DNA of 64,000 nt, from contig NZ_KQ954296.1 in assembly GCF_001519055.1 (NCBI RefSeq), positions 1 through 64,000 on the forward strand, read 5' to 3'. Source of the DNA: Novosphingobium sp. Fuku2-ISO-50 (GTDB lineage Bacteria > Pseudomonadota > Alphaproteobacteria > Sphingomonadales > Sphingomonadaceae). The notes under the pieces are model-generated. The model had not been told where the DNA came from. It saw only the letters and a program-made list of their open reading frames with translations, and made no database searches. Of the stretch, positions 18,622 to 28,377 are shown piece by piece; within the stretch, counting starts at the first letter, position 1; every line of letters begins with the position of its first letter. Position numbers and translations under genes: made by a program.

Positions 18622-20070
18622 TCAGCAGGAGGGCAGAAGGGCTGTCCGGCTGTCGGGCTGAAACGTACCGGCAGCACCCTGTGCGCAGGAGCCTCGGAAA
18701 CTACGCAGCGAAGGCAGGGATTCGGCAAACTGGGATTGGGCAAGCGGGGGAAGCGCGCCGCGAAAGCATTCGACATAGCGCGCGGCGGTCTCGGCCCAGA
18801 CGGTCGGACGGCTGGCGGCATAGGCCTTGCGCCCCATCGCCAGCCGCGCCGCCTCATCGCCCAGCAGCGCGACCACAGCCTGGCCCAATCGTTCCGGATC
18901 GCCAAACGGGACGAGCACCCCGGAGCCATCGGCCAGCAATTCGGCCGCATGCCAATAGGGCGTCGAAACCACCGGTCGGCCCGCCCCGTGCGAATAGGCC
19001 AGCGCCCCCGATGTCAGCTGCGCGGCCATCGGATAGGGCGTGACATAGATGTCGCAGGCGGCAATCTGTTCGAGCAGTTCGGGGCGATCGACAAAGCGAT
19101 TGATGAACAGGACATGGTTTTCAAGCCCCAGCGCGCGCACCCGCGCCTGCAGGCTTTCGCGATAGGCCTCGCCTTCGTCGCGCAAAAGGTGGGGATGCGT
19201 TGCGCCCATCAGGATATAGAGCGCATCGGGCGATCCGGCGAGGATCGCGGGCATGGCCTCGATCATCGTCTCGATCCCCTTGTTCCGGCCGATCAGCCCA
19301 AAAGTCAGGATCACTTTGCGACCGGCAAGGCCCAGCCGCCGCTTGGCCCGATCGGGAGTTTCGAACCGGGCATCGGGAATGCCGTGGGGAATGATCGCGA
19401 TCCGGTGCGGATCTGCGCCAAAGGTTTCGATCAGGATGTCGCGCCCTTTGGCCGCCATGACCACGACCCGCGCCGAAGCGGCGAGGATCGCCTCCATCAC
19501 CCGCCGTTGCGCCGCGTCGGGCCGATCGAGCACGGTGTGCAGCGTGGTGACCAGCGGAACCTTGAGCGCCGCGATCAGGCTCAGCAGATAGGCACCCGCC
19601 TCGCCGCCGTAAATGCCGAATTCGTGCTGCAGACAGACACAGTCGAAGCCATGCGCGTTGATGAATTCGCCGGCCGCACGATAGGCGCCCGGATCGGCCT
19701 GATCGATGCTCAGCACAACCGAATCCGGCCAGGCATAGTGACCGCCCGGATCGCACATGGCGATGATCGCCGTTTCGACACCATCGCCCAGCGCGCCGAC
19801 AGCCATAGCAAGATCGCTGGTAAATGTCGCAATGCCGCAGCGACGCGGCAGCGAATTGCCGATGAAAGCAATCCGCAAGGGTCGGGCCGGTGCCTCGCGA
19901 CCCGACCGGGGGTCAGCCGAGGGCAAAGGGCCCCGCGCAAAGCGCAAGGGCTCAAGCGTGCGTCCAAACAGTTCGCCTGCGGGCACGAGCGCCTGCACCC
20001 GGGCCGCCATGCCGTGTTCCGCCGTGCCGTGCCCCGACTGCTCCGCCATCCGGCGTGTGGTCACCGCCAT
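18622..20070 (-). CDS. GT4 family glycosyltransferase (short paralogue)
   Basis: A 482-residue retaining-type glycosyltransferase with GT-B fold. The acceptor half begins with IAFIGNSLPRRCGIATFTSD. The donor half contains VILTFGLIGRNKGIETMIEA, YVTPYPMAAQLTSGALAYSH and GRPVVSTPYWHAAELL. The ATG at 20070 overlaps the stop of a 59-residue gene as TGATG, which fixes the start although the frame extends to 20316. It is clearly paralogous to the GT4 part of the gene at 50415 but lacks that protein's extra C-terminal domain. It ends instead in an unrelated tail of about 45 residues. Substrate is unknown. A GH130 protein is encoded nearby, as for the paralogue. Confidence 0.85.
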   Translation of the reverse strand: MAVTTRRMAEQSGHGTAEHGMAARVQALVPAGELFGRTLEPLRFARGPLPSADPRSGREAPARPLRIAFIGNSLPRRCGIATFTSDLAMAVGALGDGVETAIIAMCDPGGHYAWPDSVVLSIDQADPGAYRAAGEFINAHGFDCVCLQHEFGIYGGEAGAYLLSLIAALKVPLVTTLHTVLDRPDAAQRRVMEAILAASARVVVMAAKGRDILIETFGADPHRIAIIPHGIPDARFETPDRAKRRLGLAGRKVILTFGLIGRNKGIETMIEAMPAILAGSPDALYILMGATHPHLLRDEGEAYRESLQARVRALGLENHVLFINRFVDRPELLEQIAACDIYVTPYPMAAQLTSGALAYSHGAGRPVVSTPYWHAAELLADGSGVLVPFGDPERLGQAVVALLGDEAARLAMGRKAYAASRPTVWAETAARYVECFRGALPPLAQSQFAESLPSLRSFRGSCAQGAAGTFQPDSRTALLPSC

Positions 20071-20249
20071 CACGACGCGCTTTGCCTGAGAGCGGAAATA
20101 CCCGCGCCGATATCGCGCTGAAACCGCTCGATGCGGCCAGTGCAGCGGTCGGCGGCAATCTGGTGGCGTTGGCGTGTGTGCAAATCCCCCGCCGCAGCGG
20201 CCCGCATCAGCGCCCGTTGCTGCATGCAATAGAGTTTGTTGAGATCCAT
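20070..20249 (-). CDS. 59-residue small protein coupled to GT4
   Basis: A short gene beginning MDLNKLYCMQQRALMRAA, rich in Arg, Ala and Gln and probably helical. Two things support it. A good GGAG site lies eight bases before the ATG at 20249. Its TGA stop overlaps the glycosyltransferase ATG as TGATG, a classic coupling arrangement. It has no signal peptide or membrane segment. I do not recognise a family. It may be a leader or partner that sets the level of the glycosyltransferase. Confidence 0.6.
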   Translation of the reverse strand: MDLNKLYCMQQRALMRAAAAGDLHTRQRHQIAADRCTGRIERFQRDIGAGISALRQSAS

Positions 20250-20915
20250 TGTCAGCACTCCGCCGTTGGTTGCCGTTGCAGAAGAATAGAGGGCCGCAAT
20301 CCGCGTGCGGACGCATTCCGTTCGATCATCGCCCCCCTGCCCTGAACTGCCTGCCCCGAACCGTCACAACGATGCGGTCGGCGTTCAGATGTCGTGCGCA
20401 CCGGCTTTTGCCGAGGCTGAACGAGGTCCGATCCCGAAAGGCGTGCCGGCGGCGTTTGACCGCCGCCGGCACGCAGTGTGATGCTGCACGGCACTGACCG
20501 GGTCGAGATCAGGTCCGGCTGGGACACACCACATGAGGGTGGGGGAAGTGTGATCCCGTGCATCGAAAGCAACAATCAGGATTCGTTCCTTAGGAAGCGC
20601 CGGTCGAGCGGCACAGGCTCGGAATCTACCCACGGCCAACCCGCGTCATTGCATCGGGATTGTATCGGGCAAGCGGGGCCCCGAAAGCAGCCCCTTTCTG
20701 CGTATATTCCGAGGATATTCAAGCACCGAAATGACGTTCAATTACGGCACTCGCTCAGCTCAGGCATATATATGCCCTGAACGATCGATCGAGCATTATA
20801 AATAAATTTCGAATATATATTGTCCGTATCAAGCCATATTATTTGTGGTCAGTTTTGATCATATTGTGTAACGGCAATTATCGGGCATGAAAATTCCATA
20901 TTGGAGCACGCCAGC
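20250..20915. other. 666-base intergenic region with hairpin and AT-rich island
   Basis: This divergent region separates the small-protein/GT4 unit (minus) from the SYLF gene (plus). It holds a perfect 14-bp hairpin (20441-20474), a perfect GGCATATATATGCC palindrome (20763-20776) and an AT-rich stretch at about 20735-20890, in strong contrast to the GC-rich surroundings. The AT-rich part probably contains the SYLF promoter. I found no convincing protein gene or known RNA in it. Confidence 0.5.
20441..20474. repeat. Perfect 14-bp inverted repeat
   Basis: GCGTGCCGGCGGCG (20441-20454) and its exact reverse complement (20461-20474) flank the six-base loop TTTGAC. No T run follows on either strand and no gene ends nearby, so a plain terminator role is unlikely. 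It could be an RNA structure or a protein-binding site. Confidence 0.75.
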
Positions 20916-21479
20916 ATGACATTTCCCTGTCGATCTCTTGCCATGGCCGTAGTAGCCATGGCGGCCGTGTCGGGCCCGCTGGCAGTTTCTTCGGCGCAGG
21001 CTCGCTCCGCTGCCGAAATCACCGCCGAAGGCCGGCATGCGCTGCACCGGCTTGAAGCGCGCGAACCGCGTTCGCGCTTTTTTGCAAGCCATGCCAAGGC
21101 GGTGCTGGTGTTCCCCTCGATCTTCAAGGCGGGCCTGGTATTCGGCGGCGAAAGCGGGAATGGTGTCCTGCTGATCAACGGTCGCCCGGCCGGTTTCTAC
21201 AATTTGTCCGGCGGGACCTGGGGATTGCAGATCGGCGCTGAAAAATTCAGCTATGCGGTATTCTTCATGAACGATTCCGCGCTCCGCTATTTGCGCAAGA
21301 GCGGCGGATTTGCCGCCGGCACCGGCCCCAGCATCGCCGTCATCAACAAGGGCGCGGGCGCAGAGGCCAATACGACGACCATTACCAAGGACGTCTATGC
21401 CTTTCCTTTCAATGAAAAGGGCCTGATGGCCGATCTGACGCTTCAGGGCACCAAGATCTCCCCCATTCACCCGCACTGA
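20916..21479 (+). CDS. SYLF/YSC84-type lipid-binding protein, exported
   Basis: A 187-residue protein with a Sec signal peptide (hydrophobic core after SLAMAVVAMAAV, probable cleavage near SAQARS). The SYLF (YSC84/Las17-binding) domain follows: AKAVLVFPSIFKAGLVFGGE, GVLLINGRPAGFYN and GTWGLQIGAEKFSYAVFFM. Bacterial members are periplasmic or envelope proteins thought to bind lipid. ATG 20916 is chosen, with GGAG eleven bases upstream; a TTG at 20901 is in frame. The OmpA-type gene follows 101 bases downstream on the same strand, so an envelope role for both is reasonable. Confidence 0.82.
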   Translation: MTFPCRSLAMAVVAMAAVSGPLAVSSAQARSAAEITAEGRHALHRLEAREPRSRFFASHAKAVLVFPSIFKAGLVFGGESGNGVLLINGRPAGFYNLSGGTWGLQIGAEKFSYAVFFMNDSALRYLRKSGGFAAGTGPSIAVINKGAGAEANTTTITKDVYAFPFNEKGLMADLTLQGTKISPIHPH

Positions 21480-21580
21480 TCGACAACACCAAATCCCGGC
21501 CCAAACCCGGGGGGCCCTGAATCAGGGGCCAAAGTTCCCGCCGAGGTTTTCGTCAACCTTGGCCAAACAATGGAAATATC

Positions 21581-22684
21581 ATGAAAAAGCTCTTTATCGC
21601 GGCGGCGCTTGCGTCGAGCGCCCTGGCCGGGACGGCCTGGGCCGATGACACCGGCCCCTATGTCACCGTCGAAGGCGGCGCGGTCAAACAGGAACGTGCG
21701 ATCGTCAGCACCGGCGGGGCCTATGATTACACCGATCGCTTCAAGACCGGCTGGGAAGCGGGCGGCGCGTTTGGCTATGATTTCGGCCACTTCCGCATTG
21801 AAGCCGAAGGTTTCTACGACCGTTCGGCGCTGAAGGAACAGGCCCGTCAGGTCGATGGCGGCATGATCGTCGCCACCAGCGGCAATGGTCTGGGCGGACA
21901 CACCAGCACGAGCGCCATCATGGCCAATGCGCTGGTTGGTCTGGGCCATTGGGGCGGCATCAAGTTCTATGTCGGCGGCGGCGCCGGCTATGCCCGCACC
22001 CATCTGGTCGAATATACCGCCTACGCCGACCAGATCGACGATCATTCCAACGGCTTTGCCTGGCAGGGCCTTGCCGGGCTGACCGTGCCGATCAGCCACA
22101 ATGTCGATCTGGGTGTGAAATACCGCTATTTCCGCCCCGACACGAGCCATTTCATCTCGGAAGTCGGCTTTGATCAGCGCGCTTCGCTCCGGTCGCATTC
22201 GCTGCTCGCAACGCTGACTTATAACTTCGGTCATTCGGCGCAAGCCGCGCCTGAGCCGGCTGCTGCTCCGCCGCCGCCTCCCCCGCCGCCGCCGCCTCCC
22301 CCGCCGCCTCCCCCGCCGCCAGTTGCCGTTTCCTGCAACAAGGGGCCCTACATCGTGTTCTTTGACTGGGACAAATCCGACATCTCGTCGGAAGCTGCGA
22401 ACATTCTCGACAGCGCGATCCAGTCCTATGGCAATTGCACCTCGGTGCCGATCCAGCTTGGCGGCTATACCGACGCTTCGGGTACGGCCAAGTACAACCT
22501 GGGGCTTGCCGCTCGTCGTGACGATGCGGTCCAGGGATACCTGACCAGCCACGGCATTGCTGCCAGCGCGATCACCAGCCATGCCTATGGCAAGGCCAAC
22601 CAGCGCGTGCCCACCGCCGACGGTGTGCGCGAACTGCAGAACCGCCGCGTGGAAATCACGTATGGTCCGGGCGCCGGCTTCTGA
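21581..22684 (+). CDS. OmpA-type outer-membrane protein with polyproline linker
   Basis: A 367-residue protein with a signal peptide (cleaved near GTAWADD) and an eight-strand type beta-barrel to about residue 220. A linker of 18 consecutive prolines (residues 230-247) follows, then an OmpA-like peptidoglycan-binding domain (IVFFDWDKSDISSEAA, then GGYTDASGTAKYNLGLAARR with the D and R that bind diaminopimelate). It anchors the outer membrane to the cell wall. The proline run is encoded by an almost pure CCG/CCT/CCC tract at 22268-22321. A strong terminator follows. Length and order of domains are normal for alphaproteobacterial OmpA-like proteins. Confidence 0.9.
   Translation: MKKLFIAAALASSALAGTAWADDTGPYVTVEGGAVKQERAIVSTGGAYDYTDRFKTGWEAGGAFGYDFGHFRIEAEGFYDRSALKEQARQVDGGMIVATSGNGLGGHTSTSAIMANALVGLGHWGGIKFYVGGGAGYARTHLVEYTAYADQIDDHSNGFAWQGLAGLTVPISHNVDLGVKYRYFRPDTSHFISEVGFDQRASLRSHSLLATLTYNFGHSAQAAPEPAAAPPPPPPPPPPPPPPPPPPVAVSCNKGPYIVFFDWDKSDISSEAANILDSAIQSYGNCTSVPIQLGGYTDASGTAKYNLGLAARRDDAVQGYLTSHGIAASAITSHAYGKANQRVPTADGVRELQNRRVEITYGPGAGF
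22268..22321 (+). repeat. CCG/CCT/CCC microsatellite coding for 18 Pro
   Basis: An in-frame tract of 18 proline codons built from repeated CCGCCTCCC-like units within the OmpA-type gene. Repeats of this kind are prone to slippage, which would change linker length by whole residues if units of three bases are gained or lost. Confidence 0.85.
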
Positions 22685-22721
22685 GCCTCAGCTCTCAGGG
22701 CCCAAATCCTTGAAACCAAAG

Positions 22722-22753
22722 AAAAGGGCCGCCTATCAAGCGGCCCTTTTTTT
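22722..22753 (+). terminator. Rho-independent terminator after the OmpA-type gene
   Basis: An 11-bp stem, AAAAGGGCCGC (22722-22732) with GCGGCCCTTTT (22740-22750), closes a seven-base loop and is followed by more T. This is a textbook intrinsic terminator and the strongest in the window. Confidence 0.93.
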
Positions 22754-22771
22754 GCCTGCAATCGGCATGCC

Positions 22772-24070
22772 ATGACCCCCGAGATCGCCCTGAACCATTC
22801 GCCGATCCTGCTCCACGCCGATCCTTTGCGGGTGGTGCTGCGGCCATTTACCCCGGCTGACGATCCGCCGCCGCCCGGCAGCGCCGTGCCCGGTCGCGCG
22901 CAGGGCCTGGCCAATCGCGTCCTGGCATTATCCGCACAAGACCTTGATGACGAGCTTGCCCGCGTGATCGCCAATTTCTCCGATCGCCACCGCAATATCG
23001 CCGATGTCCTGCTGCGCCGGTTCCATGCCATTGCCGGCACGTTGATCGCAGACCAGCCGATGAGCCTGACGCAACAGCACCTGATCGGCGCCTATTTCAG
23101 CGAGGAATATGCCTTTGAGGCCGCCGCGCTGTTCAACCCGAGCATTGTCGCCCATCCCGATCAAAGCCATGTCGCCCCCGGCGCCTTGCGCTTTATCCTG
23201 TCGCTGCGCGGCGTCGGCGAAGGGCACATTTCCTCGATCGCCTTTCGCACCGGCATGATCGGAGCCGACGGTTCGATCACGCTCGACCCCGCCAGCCCGC
23301 TCGCCACTTCACCCCACATCGAGATCCTGCAACCCGACGACAGCGGCGTGCGCCTGTCATGCCGGGAATGCCGGGACTTATCGGAAATCGTGATCTTTCC
23401 GATCACCTTGCAGCAAAGCCACGGCATCGAGGATTTGCGGCTGGTGCGCTTTGTCGAGGATGACGGCGCGGTCACCTATCTTGGCACCTACACCGCGTGC
23501 AGCGGGCAGGATATCCGCGAAGAGCTGTTGCAAACGAACGATTTTTCGACCTTTTTGCTGACTCCATTTCGCGGGACCGCAGCCGTCAACAAGGGCATGG
23601 CGCTGTTTCCACGGCGCATCGGTGGCCGCTATGCCACGCTTGGTCGGCTCGATCATGAAAACATCTGGCTATTGCGCTCGGACGATTTGCGGGACTGGGA
23701 TGACGGTACAAAGATCCTCTCGCCACGGTGGATGTGGGAATTTGTGCAACTGGGCAATTGCGGCAGCCCGATCGAGATCGACGAGGGCTGGCTGGTGCTG
23801 ATCCATGGAGTCGGGCCGGTGCGCAATTACTGCGTCGGCGCCTGTCTGCTCGACAAGGAAGACCCCGCCAAAGTGCTGGGCCGCCTCGCCGTTCCGCTGT
23901 TGCGCCCCGGCGCGCTGGAACGCGACGGCTATGTCCCCAATGTCATCTACAGCTGCGGCGCGCTGGTCAACGGGCGCACGCTGATCCTGCCTTATGCCGT
24001 CGCCGACAGTTTTTCCACCTTTGCCACACTGGCACTCGACGATCTGTTGGCCGCGATGATCCCGGAATGA
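22772..24070 (+). CDS. GH130 family glycoside phosphorylase/hydrolase (copy 1)
   Basis: A 432-residue GH130 protein. Members are mostly inverting phosphorylases acting on beta-mannosides, and some are hydrolases. Five-bladed propeller signatures are present: [12 protein letters not shown], the acid motif [35 protein letters not shown] and [15 protein letters not shown]. It starts 18 bases after the OmpA terminator, so it needs its own promoter or read-through. Phosphoketolase follows 61 bases later. It is a paralogue of the gene at 52697; both lie near a GT4 gene. The exact sugar is not known. Cytoplasmic; no signal peptide. Confidence 0.85.
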   Translation: MTPEIALNHSPILLHADPLRVVLRPFTPADDPPPPGSAVPGRAQGLANRVLALSAQDLDDELARVIANFSDRHRNIADVLLRRFHAIAGTLIADQPMSLTQQHLIGAYFSEEYAFEAAALFNPSIVAHPDQSHVAPGALRFILSLRGVGEGHISSIAFRTGMIGADGSITLDPASPLATSPHIEILQPDDSGVRLSCRECRDLSEIVIFPITLQQSHGIEDLRLVRFVEDDGAVTYLGTYTACSGQDIREELLQTNDFSTFLLTPFRGTAAVNKGMALFPRRIGGRYATLGRLDHENIWLLRSDDLRDWDDGTKILSPRWMWEFVQLGNCGSPIEIDEGWLVLIHGVGPVRNYCVGACLLDKEDPAKVLGRLAVPLLRPGALERDGYVPNVIYSCGALVNGRTLILPYAVADSFSTFATLALDDLLAAMIPE

Positions 24071-24131
24071 GCACCCCCTTGCACAGTATTGGGTAGTTTC
24101 CGAACCTGCCTCTGCGGGCCGCATTCCCGCT

Positions 24132-26669
24132 ATGCCCGTCACTCTGGACATCGCGCGTTTGGCCGAAGCCCGGATGAACGGAAAAGACCCGACGATGGAC
24201 ATGCAGCTTGCAGAGCGCGATCCGGCCCAGGGGCGCATGTTGATGGTACGCAGCGCGGGCCAGCCCACGCTCGATCCGGTCGAGGCCCGGCTGATCGATG
24301 CCTGGTGGCGCGCGGCCAATTATCTGTCGGTGGGACAGATCTATCTCTACGACAACCCCTTGCTGCGCGAACCGCTGACGCTCGATCATGTCAAGCCGAT
24401 CGTTGTCGGTCACTGGGGCACCACACCGGGCCAGACGTTCATCTATGCGCATTTGAACCGGGCGATCGTCGCGGGCGATCTCGACATGATCTATATTGCC
24501 GGCCCCGGCCACGGCGGCCCGGCGCTTGTCGGCAGCACCTGGCTCGAAGGCAGCTACAGCGAAATCTATCCCGATGTGAGCCGGGACGAGGCCGGGATGA
24601 AACGCCTGTTCAACCAGTTTTCCTTTCCCGGCGGGATTTCGAGCCATGTCGCGCCGACCACGCCCGGATCGATTCATGAAGGCGGCGAGCTGGGCTATTC
24701 GCTGAGCCACGCATTCGGCGCGGCATTCGACAATCCCGCGCTGATCGTCGCCTGCGTGATCGGCGATGGCGAGGCCGAGACCGGCCCGCTGGCCACATCA
24801 TGGCATTCGAACAAGTTTCTCAACCCCGTGACCGATGGCGCGGTGCTGCCGATTCTTCATCTCAACGGCTACAAGATCAACAACCCGACGATTCTCGCCC
24901 GGATCGATCATGCCGAGCTGGAATGTTTTCTGGTCGGGTGTGGCTGGGCACCGCTGTTTGTCGAGGGCGATGATCCCGCCGCGATGCATCAGGCGATGGC
25001 CCGCGCGGTCGATACCGCCATCGCCGAGATTCAGCGCATCCAGGATGCCGCCCGTCTGGGCAAGCGTCCGCCGCGGCAAGATTATGATGAGGGCGGGCGC
25101 CGTCCGCGCTGGCCGATGATCGTGCTGCGTTCGCCAAAAGGCTGGACCGGGCCCAAAGTGGTCGACGGACTGGCCATCGAGGGCACATGCCGCGCGCATC
25201 AGGTGCCCTTGCTGGTCGATCCCGCGCACCCCGACCATGTCGCGCTGCTCGAAGCCTGGATGAAAAGCTACCGCCCCGAAGAACTGTTCGACGCAGACGG
25301 TCGGCTGATGCCCGAAATTGCCGCGCTGGCCCCCAAGGATCATCGCCGCATGGGCGCCAATCCCCACGCCAACGGCGGCCTGTTGCTGCACGATCTGCAC
25401 ATGCCCGAATATCGCGACCATGCGGTCGCCCTGACGACGCCCGGCAGCGTCACCGCGTCGGACATGGGCGTGCTCGGCGGGTTTTTGCGCGATGTCGTGT
25501 CGCGCAATCAGGGGGCTGGACAACCGGGCACGTTCCGCGTGTTCGGCCCTGATGAAACAACCTCGAACATGCTTGGCGCGATCTTCGAAGTGACCGATCG
25601 ACAATGGGAAGAGGCCATTATCGACAACGACCAATGCCTGGCGCCCAAAGGCCGGGTGCTCGATTCCATGCTGTCGGAACATCAATGCGAGGGTTGGCTC
25701 GAAGGCTATCTGCTGACCGGGCGCCACGGGGTCTTTGCAAGCTACGAAGCCTTTGTCCGGATCGTCGATTCGATGGCCAGCCAACATGCCAAGTGGCTGA
25801 AAGTCTGCGCCGAATTGCCGTGGCGCCGGTCGATCGCCTCGCTCAATTTCCTGCTCGCCTCGCATGTCTGGCAACAGGATCACAACGGCTATACCCATCA
25901 GGATCCGGGCTTTCTCGATCATGTCCTGAGCAAAAAGGCCGGCATCGCGCGCGCCTTTCTGCCGCCCGACAGCAATTGCCTGCTGGCCGTCGTCGATCAT
26001 TGCCTGCGCAGCCGCGACCATCTGAACGTGGTGGTCGCGGGCAAGCATGTCATGCCCCAGTGGCTGAGCATCGAGGCCGCCGTGACCCATTGCGCGCAAG
26101 GCATCGGCATCTGGAAATGGGCGAGCAGCGACTGGAGCGATGACAGCGCCGAGCCCGATCTGATCATGGCCTGTTGCGGCGATACGCCCACGCTCGAAGT
26201 GCTGGCCGCAGTCATGATCCTGCGCGCGCAGCTTCCCGAAATCCGCGTGCGGGTGATCAATGTGGTCGATCTGGTCAAGCTGCAACCGATCGAGGAAAAC
26301 CCCCATGGCCTGAACGACAGGGATTTCGATTCGCTGTTCACCCGGGTCCAGCCGGTCATTTTTGCCTTTCACGGCTATCCCGGCCTGATCCGGCGCCTGA
26401 CTTTCGCGCGCGCCAATCGCAATCTGCATGTCCATGGCTATTGCGAAGAGGGCACGATCACCACGCCTTTCGACATCCGCGTGCAAAACGGGCTCGATCG
26501 GTTTCACCTCGTCATCGACGCGGTCGATCAGTTGCCCCACACCGGCAGCCGGGGCGCCTGGCTCGCCCAGACGATGCGCGACAAGCTTGCCACGCATACC
26601 CACCATATCGCCAGGCATGGCCTCGATCTGCCCGAGATTCTCGATTGGGCATGGACGCCTGCGGCATGA
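24132..26669 (+). CDS. xfp: Phosphoketolase (xylulose-5-P/fructose-6-P)
   Basis: An 845-residue thiamine diphosphate enzyme that cleaves xylulose 5-phosphate or fructose 6-phosphate with phosphate, to acetyl phosphate plus a triose or tetrose phosphate. Hallmarks are [38 protein letters not shown], the TPP-binding [19 protein letters not shown], and [16 protein letters not shown] 24132 is used, but ATG at 24174, 24195 or 24201 would give a length closer to the usual 790-830. The stop overlaps the aldolase ATG (ATGA at 26666). Together with the aldolase and a phosphatase it forms a coupled carbon-metabolism unit. No acetate kinase or phosphotransacetylase gene is adjacent. Confidence 0.95.
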   Translation: MPVTLDIARLAEARMNGKDPTMDMQLAERDPAQGRMLMVRSAGQPTLDPVEARLIDAWWRAANYLSVGQIYLYDNPLLREPLTLDHVKPIVVGHWGTTPGQTFIYAHLNRAIVAGDLDMIYIAGPGHGGPALVGSTWLEGSYSEIYPDVSRDEAGMKRLFNQFSFPGGISSHVAPTTPGSIHEGGELGYSLSHAFGAAFDNPALIVACVIGDGEAETGPLATSWHSNKFLNPVTDGAVLPILHLNGYKINNPTILARIDHAELECFLVGCGWAPLFVEGDDPAAMHQAMARAVDTAIAEIQRIQDAARLGKRPPRQDYDEGGRRPRWPMIVLRSPKGWTGPKVVDGLAIEGTCRAHQVPLLVDPAHPDHVALLEAWMKSYRPEELFDADGRLMPEIAALAPKDHRRMGANPHANGGLLLHDLHMPEYRDHAVALTTPGSVTASDMGVLGGFLRDVVSRNQGAGQPGTFRVFGPDETTSNMLGAIFEVTDRQWEEAIIDNDQCLAPKGRVLDSMLSEHQCEGWLEGYLLTGRHGVFASYEAFVRIVDSMASQHAKWLKVCAELPWRRSIASLNFLLASHVWQQDHNGYTHQDPGFLDHVLSKKAGIARAFLPPDSNCLLAVVDHCLRSRDHLNVVVAGKHVMPQWLSIEAAVTHCAQGIGIWKWASSDWSDDSAEPDLIMACCGDTPTLEVLAAVMILRAQLPEIRVRVINVVDLVKLQPIEENPHGLNDRDFDSLFTRVQPVIFAFHGYPGLIRRLTFARANRNLHVHGYCEEGTITTPFDIRVQNGLDRFHLVIDAVDQLPHTGSRGAWLAQTMRDKLATHTHHIARHGLDLPEILDWAWTPAA

Positions 26670-27703
26670 TCGGCACGCTTGCCCGGATCGCAAGGCAACT
26701 GGTGGCCGACGGCAAGGGCCTGCTGGCGATCGACGAAAGCAACCCCACCTGCAACCGCCGCTTCGCCGCGCTGGGCATTGCCCAGACCGAGGATGCGAGG
26801 CGCGCCTGGCGCGAGCTGATCATCACCGCGCCAGGCCTTGGCGATGCGATCGGCGGCGTCATCCTCTATGACGAAACCATCCGTCAATCGGATCGCAACC
26901 GGGTCGGCTTTCTCGACCTGCTGGCCAAGGCGGGCATCGTTGCCGGAATCAAGGTCGACGCGGGCACTACCGATCTGCCCCGCTGCCCCGGCGAAAAAGT
27001 CACCGAGGGCCTCGATCGCCTGCGCCAGCGGCTGGCCACTTATGCCGCGATGGGCGCCCGCTTTGCCAAATGGCGCGCGGTCTTCACGATAAGCGCCCAG
27101 GGCCCGAGCGAGGGATGCATCATGGCCAATGCCCACACGCTGGCGCGCTATGCCGCGCTGGCGCAAGAGGCCGGGCTGGTGCCGGTGATCGAGCCCGAAG
27201 TGCTGATGGCAGGCCCCCACACCATCGGCCGTTGCGCGGCAGTGACTCAAACCGTGCTGCGCGCGGTCTTTGCGCAAGCGTGCGAACAGGGCGTCATTCT
27301 GGAAGGCATGGTTCTCAAGACCGCCATGATCTTGCCGGGAACGGATTGCCCGGTGCAGGACGGGCTGGAAGAGGTGACCACGGCGACGCTGACCACACTG
27401 CGCCGCGCCGTGCCCGCCGCAGTCCCGGCAGTGGTCTTCCTGTCCGGCGGACAAGGCGCGACACTGGCTTCGGCCCGGCTGAACGACATCAGCCGCCGCG
27501 CGCTCGATGCCCGCGCGGAGCACGCCTTGCCCTGGCCGCTGTCGTTTTCCTTTGCCCGCGCGATCCAGCAACCCGCGCTCGAAATCTGGCGCGGCCGGGA
27601 TGATCATGCCGCCGCAGCGCAGGCGATGCTGGTCCATCGCGCCCGCTGCAACCGCGCGGCGCGGCAGGGGCAATACCGGCCGGATATGGAATTGGCTCCA
27701 TGA
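26666..27703 (+). CDS. Class I fructose-bisphosphate aldolase
   Basis: A 345-residue Schiff-base aldolase that interconverts fructose 1,6-bisphosphate with dihydroxyacetone phosphate and glyceraldehyde 3-phosphate. Class I signatures are [56 protein letters not shown] and the Schiff-base lysine in [14 protein letters not shown]. The chosen ATG (26666) overlaps the phosphoketolase stop; ATG 26651 in frame would add five residues. The stop overlaps the next ATG (ATGA at 27700). Pairing with phosphoketolase suggests that triose phosphates and acetyl phosphate are produced together from sugar phosphates. Confidence 0.93.
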   Translation: MIGTLARIARQLVADGKGLLAIDESNPTCNRRFAALGIAQTEDARRAWRELIITAPGLGDAIGGVILYDETIRQSDRNRVGFLDLLAKAGIVAGIKVDAGTTDLPRCPGEKVTEGLDRLRQRLATYAAMGARFAKWRAVFTISAQGPSEGCIMANAHTLARYAALAQEAGLVPVIEPEVLMAGPHTIGRCAAVTQTVLRAVFAQACEQGVILEGMVLKTAMILPGTDCPVQDGLEEVTTATLTTLRRAVPAAVPAVVFLSGGQGATLASARLNDISRRALDARAEHALPWPLSFSFARAIQQPALEIWRGRDDHAAAAQAMLVHRARCNRAARQGQYRPDMELAP

Positions 27704-28293
27704 TCCTGCCAACCGTGATGCTGATCCGCCATGGCGAAACCGCCTGGACATTGTCGGGTCAGCATACCGGTCGCAGCGACATCCCGCTGACCGCGGCAGG
27801 CGAGCAAAGCGCGCGCGAACTGGCTCCGATACTGGCGCCGATCGCCTTTTCCCAAGTCTTCACCAGCCCGAGCCGGCGCGCGCGGCGCACGTGCGAACTG
27901 GTGCTCGCCGGGCGCTCCGCCGCGATCGAGCCCGATCTCGCCGAGTGGGACTATGGCCGCTATGACGGGCTCGACACCCGCCAGATCCAGGCGCAACAAC
28001 CGGGCTGGAACGTCTTTCGCGACGGCGGCCCCGGCGGCGAAACCCCGGCCCAGGCGAGCGCACGCGCGGATCGCCTGCTTGATCGGCTGCGCGGGCTTGC
28101 CGGCACCATCGCGCTGTTTTCGCATGGGCAGTTCGGCTGTTTGCTGGGCGCGCGCTGGATCGGCCTGACCGGCGCGCAAGCCGACCATTTCGCACTCGAG
28201 CCCGCCTCGATCAGCGTGCTGGGCCCCAAGCCCGGCCATGGCGATGTGCCGGTGATCGCGCGCTGGAATGTGGTTCCCGCAGCAAGGCTGTGA
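27700..28293 (+). CDS. Histidine phosphatase family protein
   Basis: A 197-residue phosphoglycerate mutase-like phosphatase. The catalytic RHG motif is in VMLIRHGETAWTLSGQHTGR, the second arginine region is TSPSRRARRTCEL, and the later histidine is in IALFSHGQFGCLLG. It is translationally coupled to the aldolase gene. Members with this HTGRSDIPLT pattern often act on sugar phosphates or small phosphomonoesters, so a sugar-phosphate phosphatase role in the phosphoketolase unit is reasonable. A cofactor-dependent mutase is less likely because of its short length. Confidence 0.85.
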   Translation: MILPTVMLIRHGETAWTLSGQHTGRSDIPLTAAGEQSARELAPILAPIAFSQVFTSPSRRARRTCELVLAGRSAAIEPDLAEWDYGRYDGLDTRQIQAQQPGWNVFRDGGPGGETPAQASARADRLLDRLRGLAGTIALFSHGQFGCLLGARWIGLTGAQADHFALEPASISVLGPKPGHGDVPVIARWNVVPAARL

Positions 28294-28377
28294 CAAGCGT
28301 TCCGCCACGGCTTGACTTGCGCGCGCCAAGGCTTTCGAGAAGGCGCATACAAGCCAAAGCGGAGCTGTGCAGAAGTC

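Noticed and set aside
21497..21535. Imperfect GC-rich hairpin between the SYLF and OmpA-type genes
   Set aside because: The stem has a bulge and no T run, so it is too weak to call a terminator.
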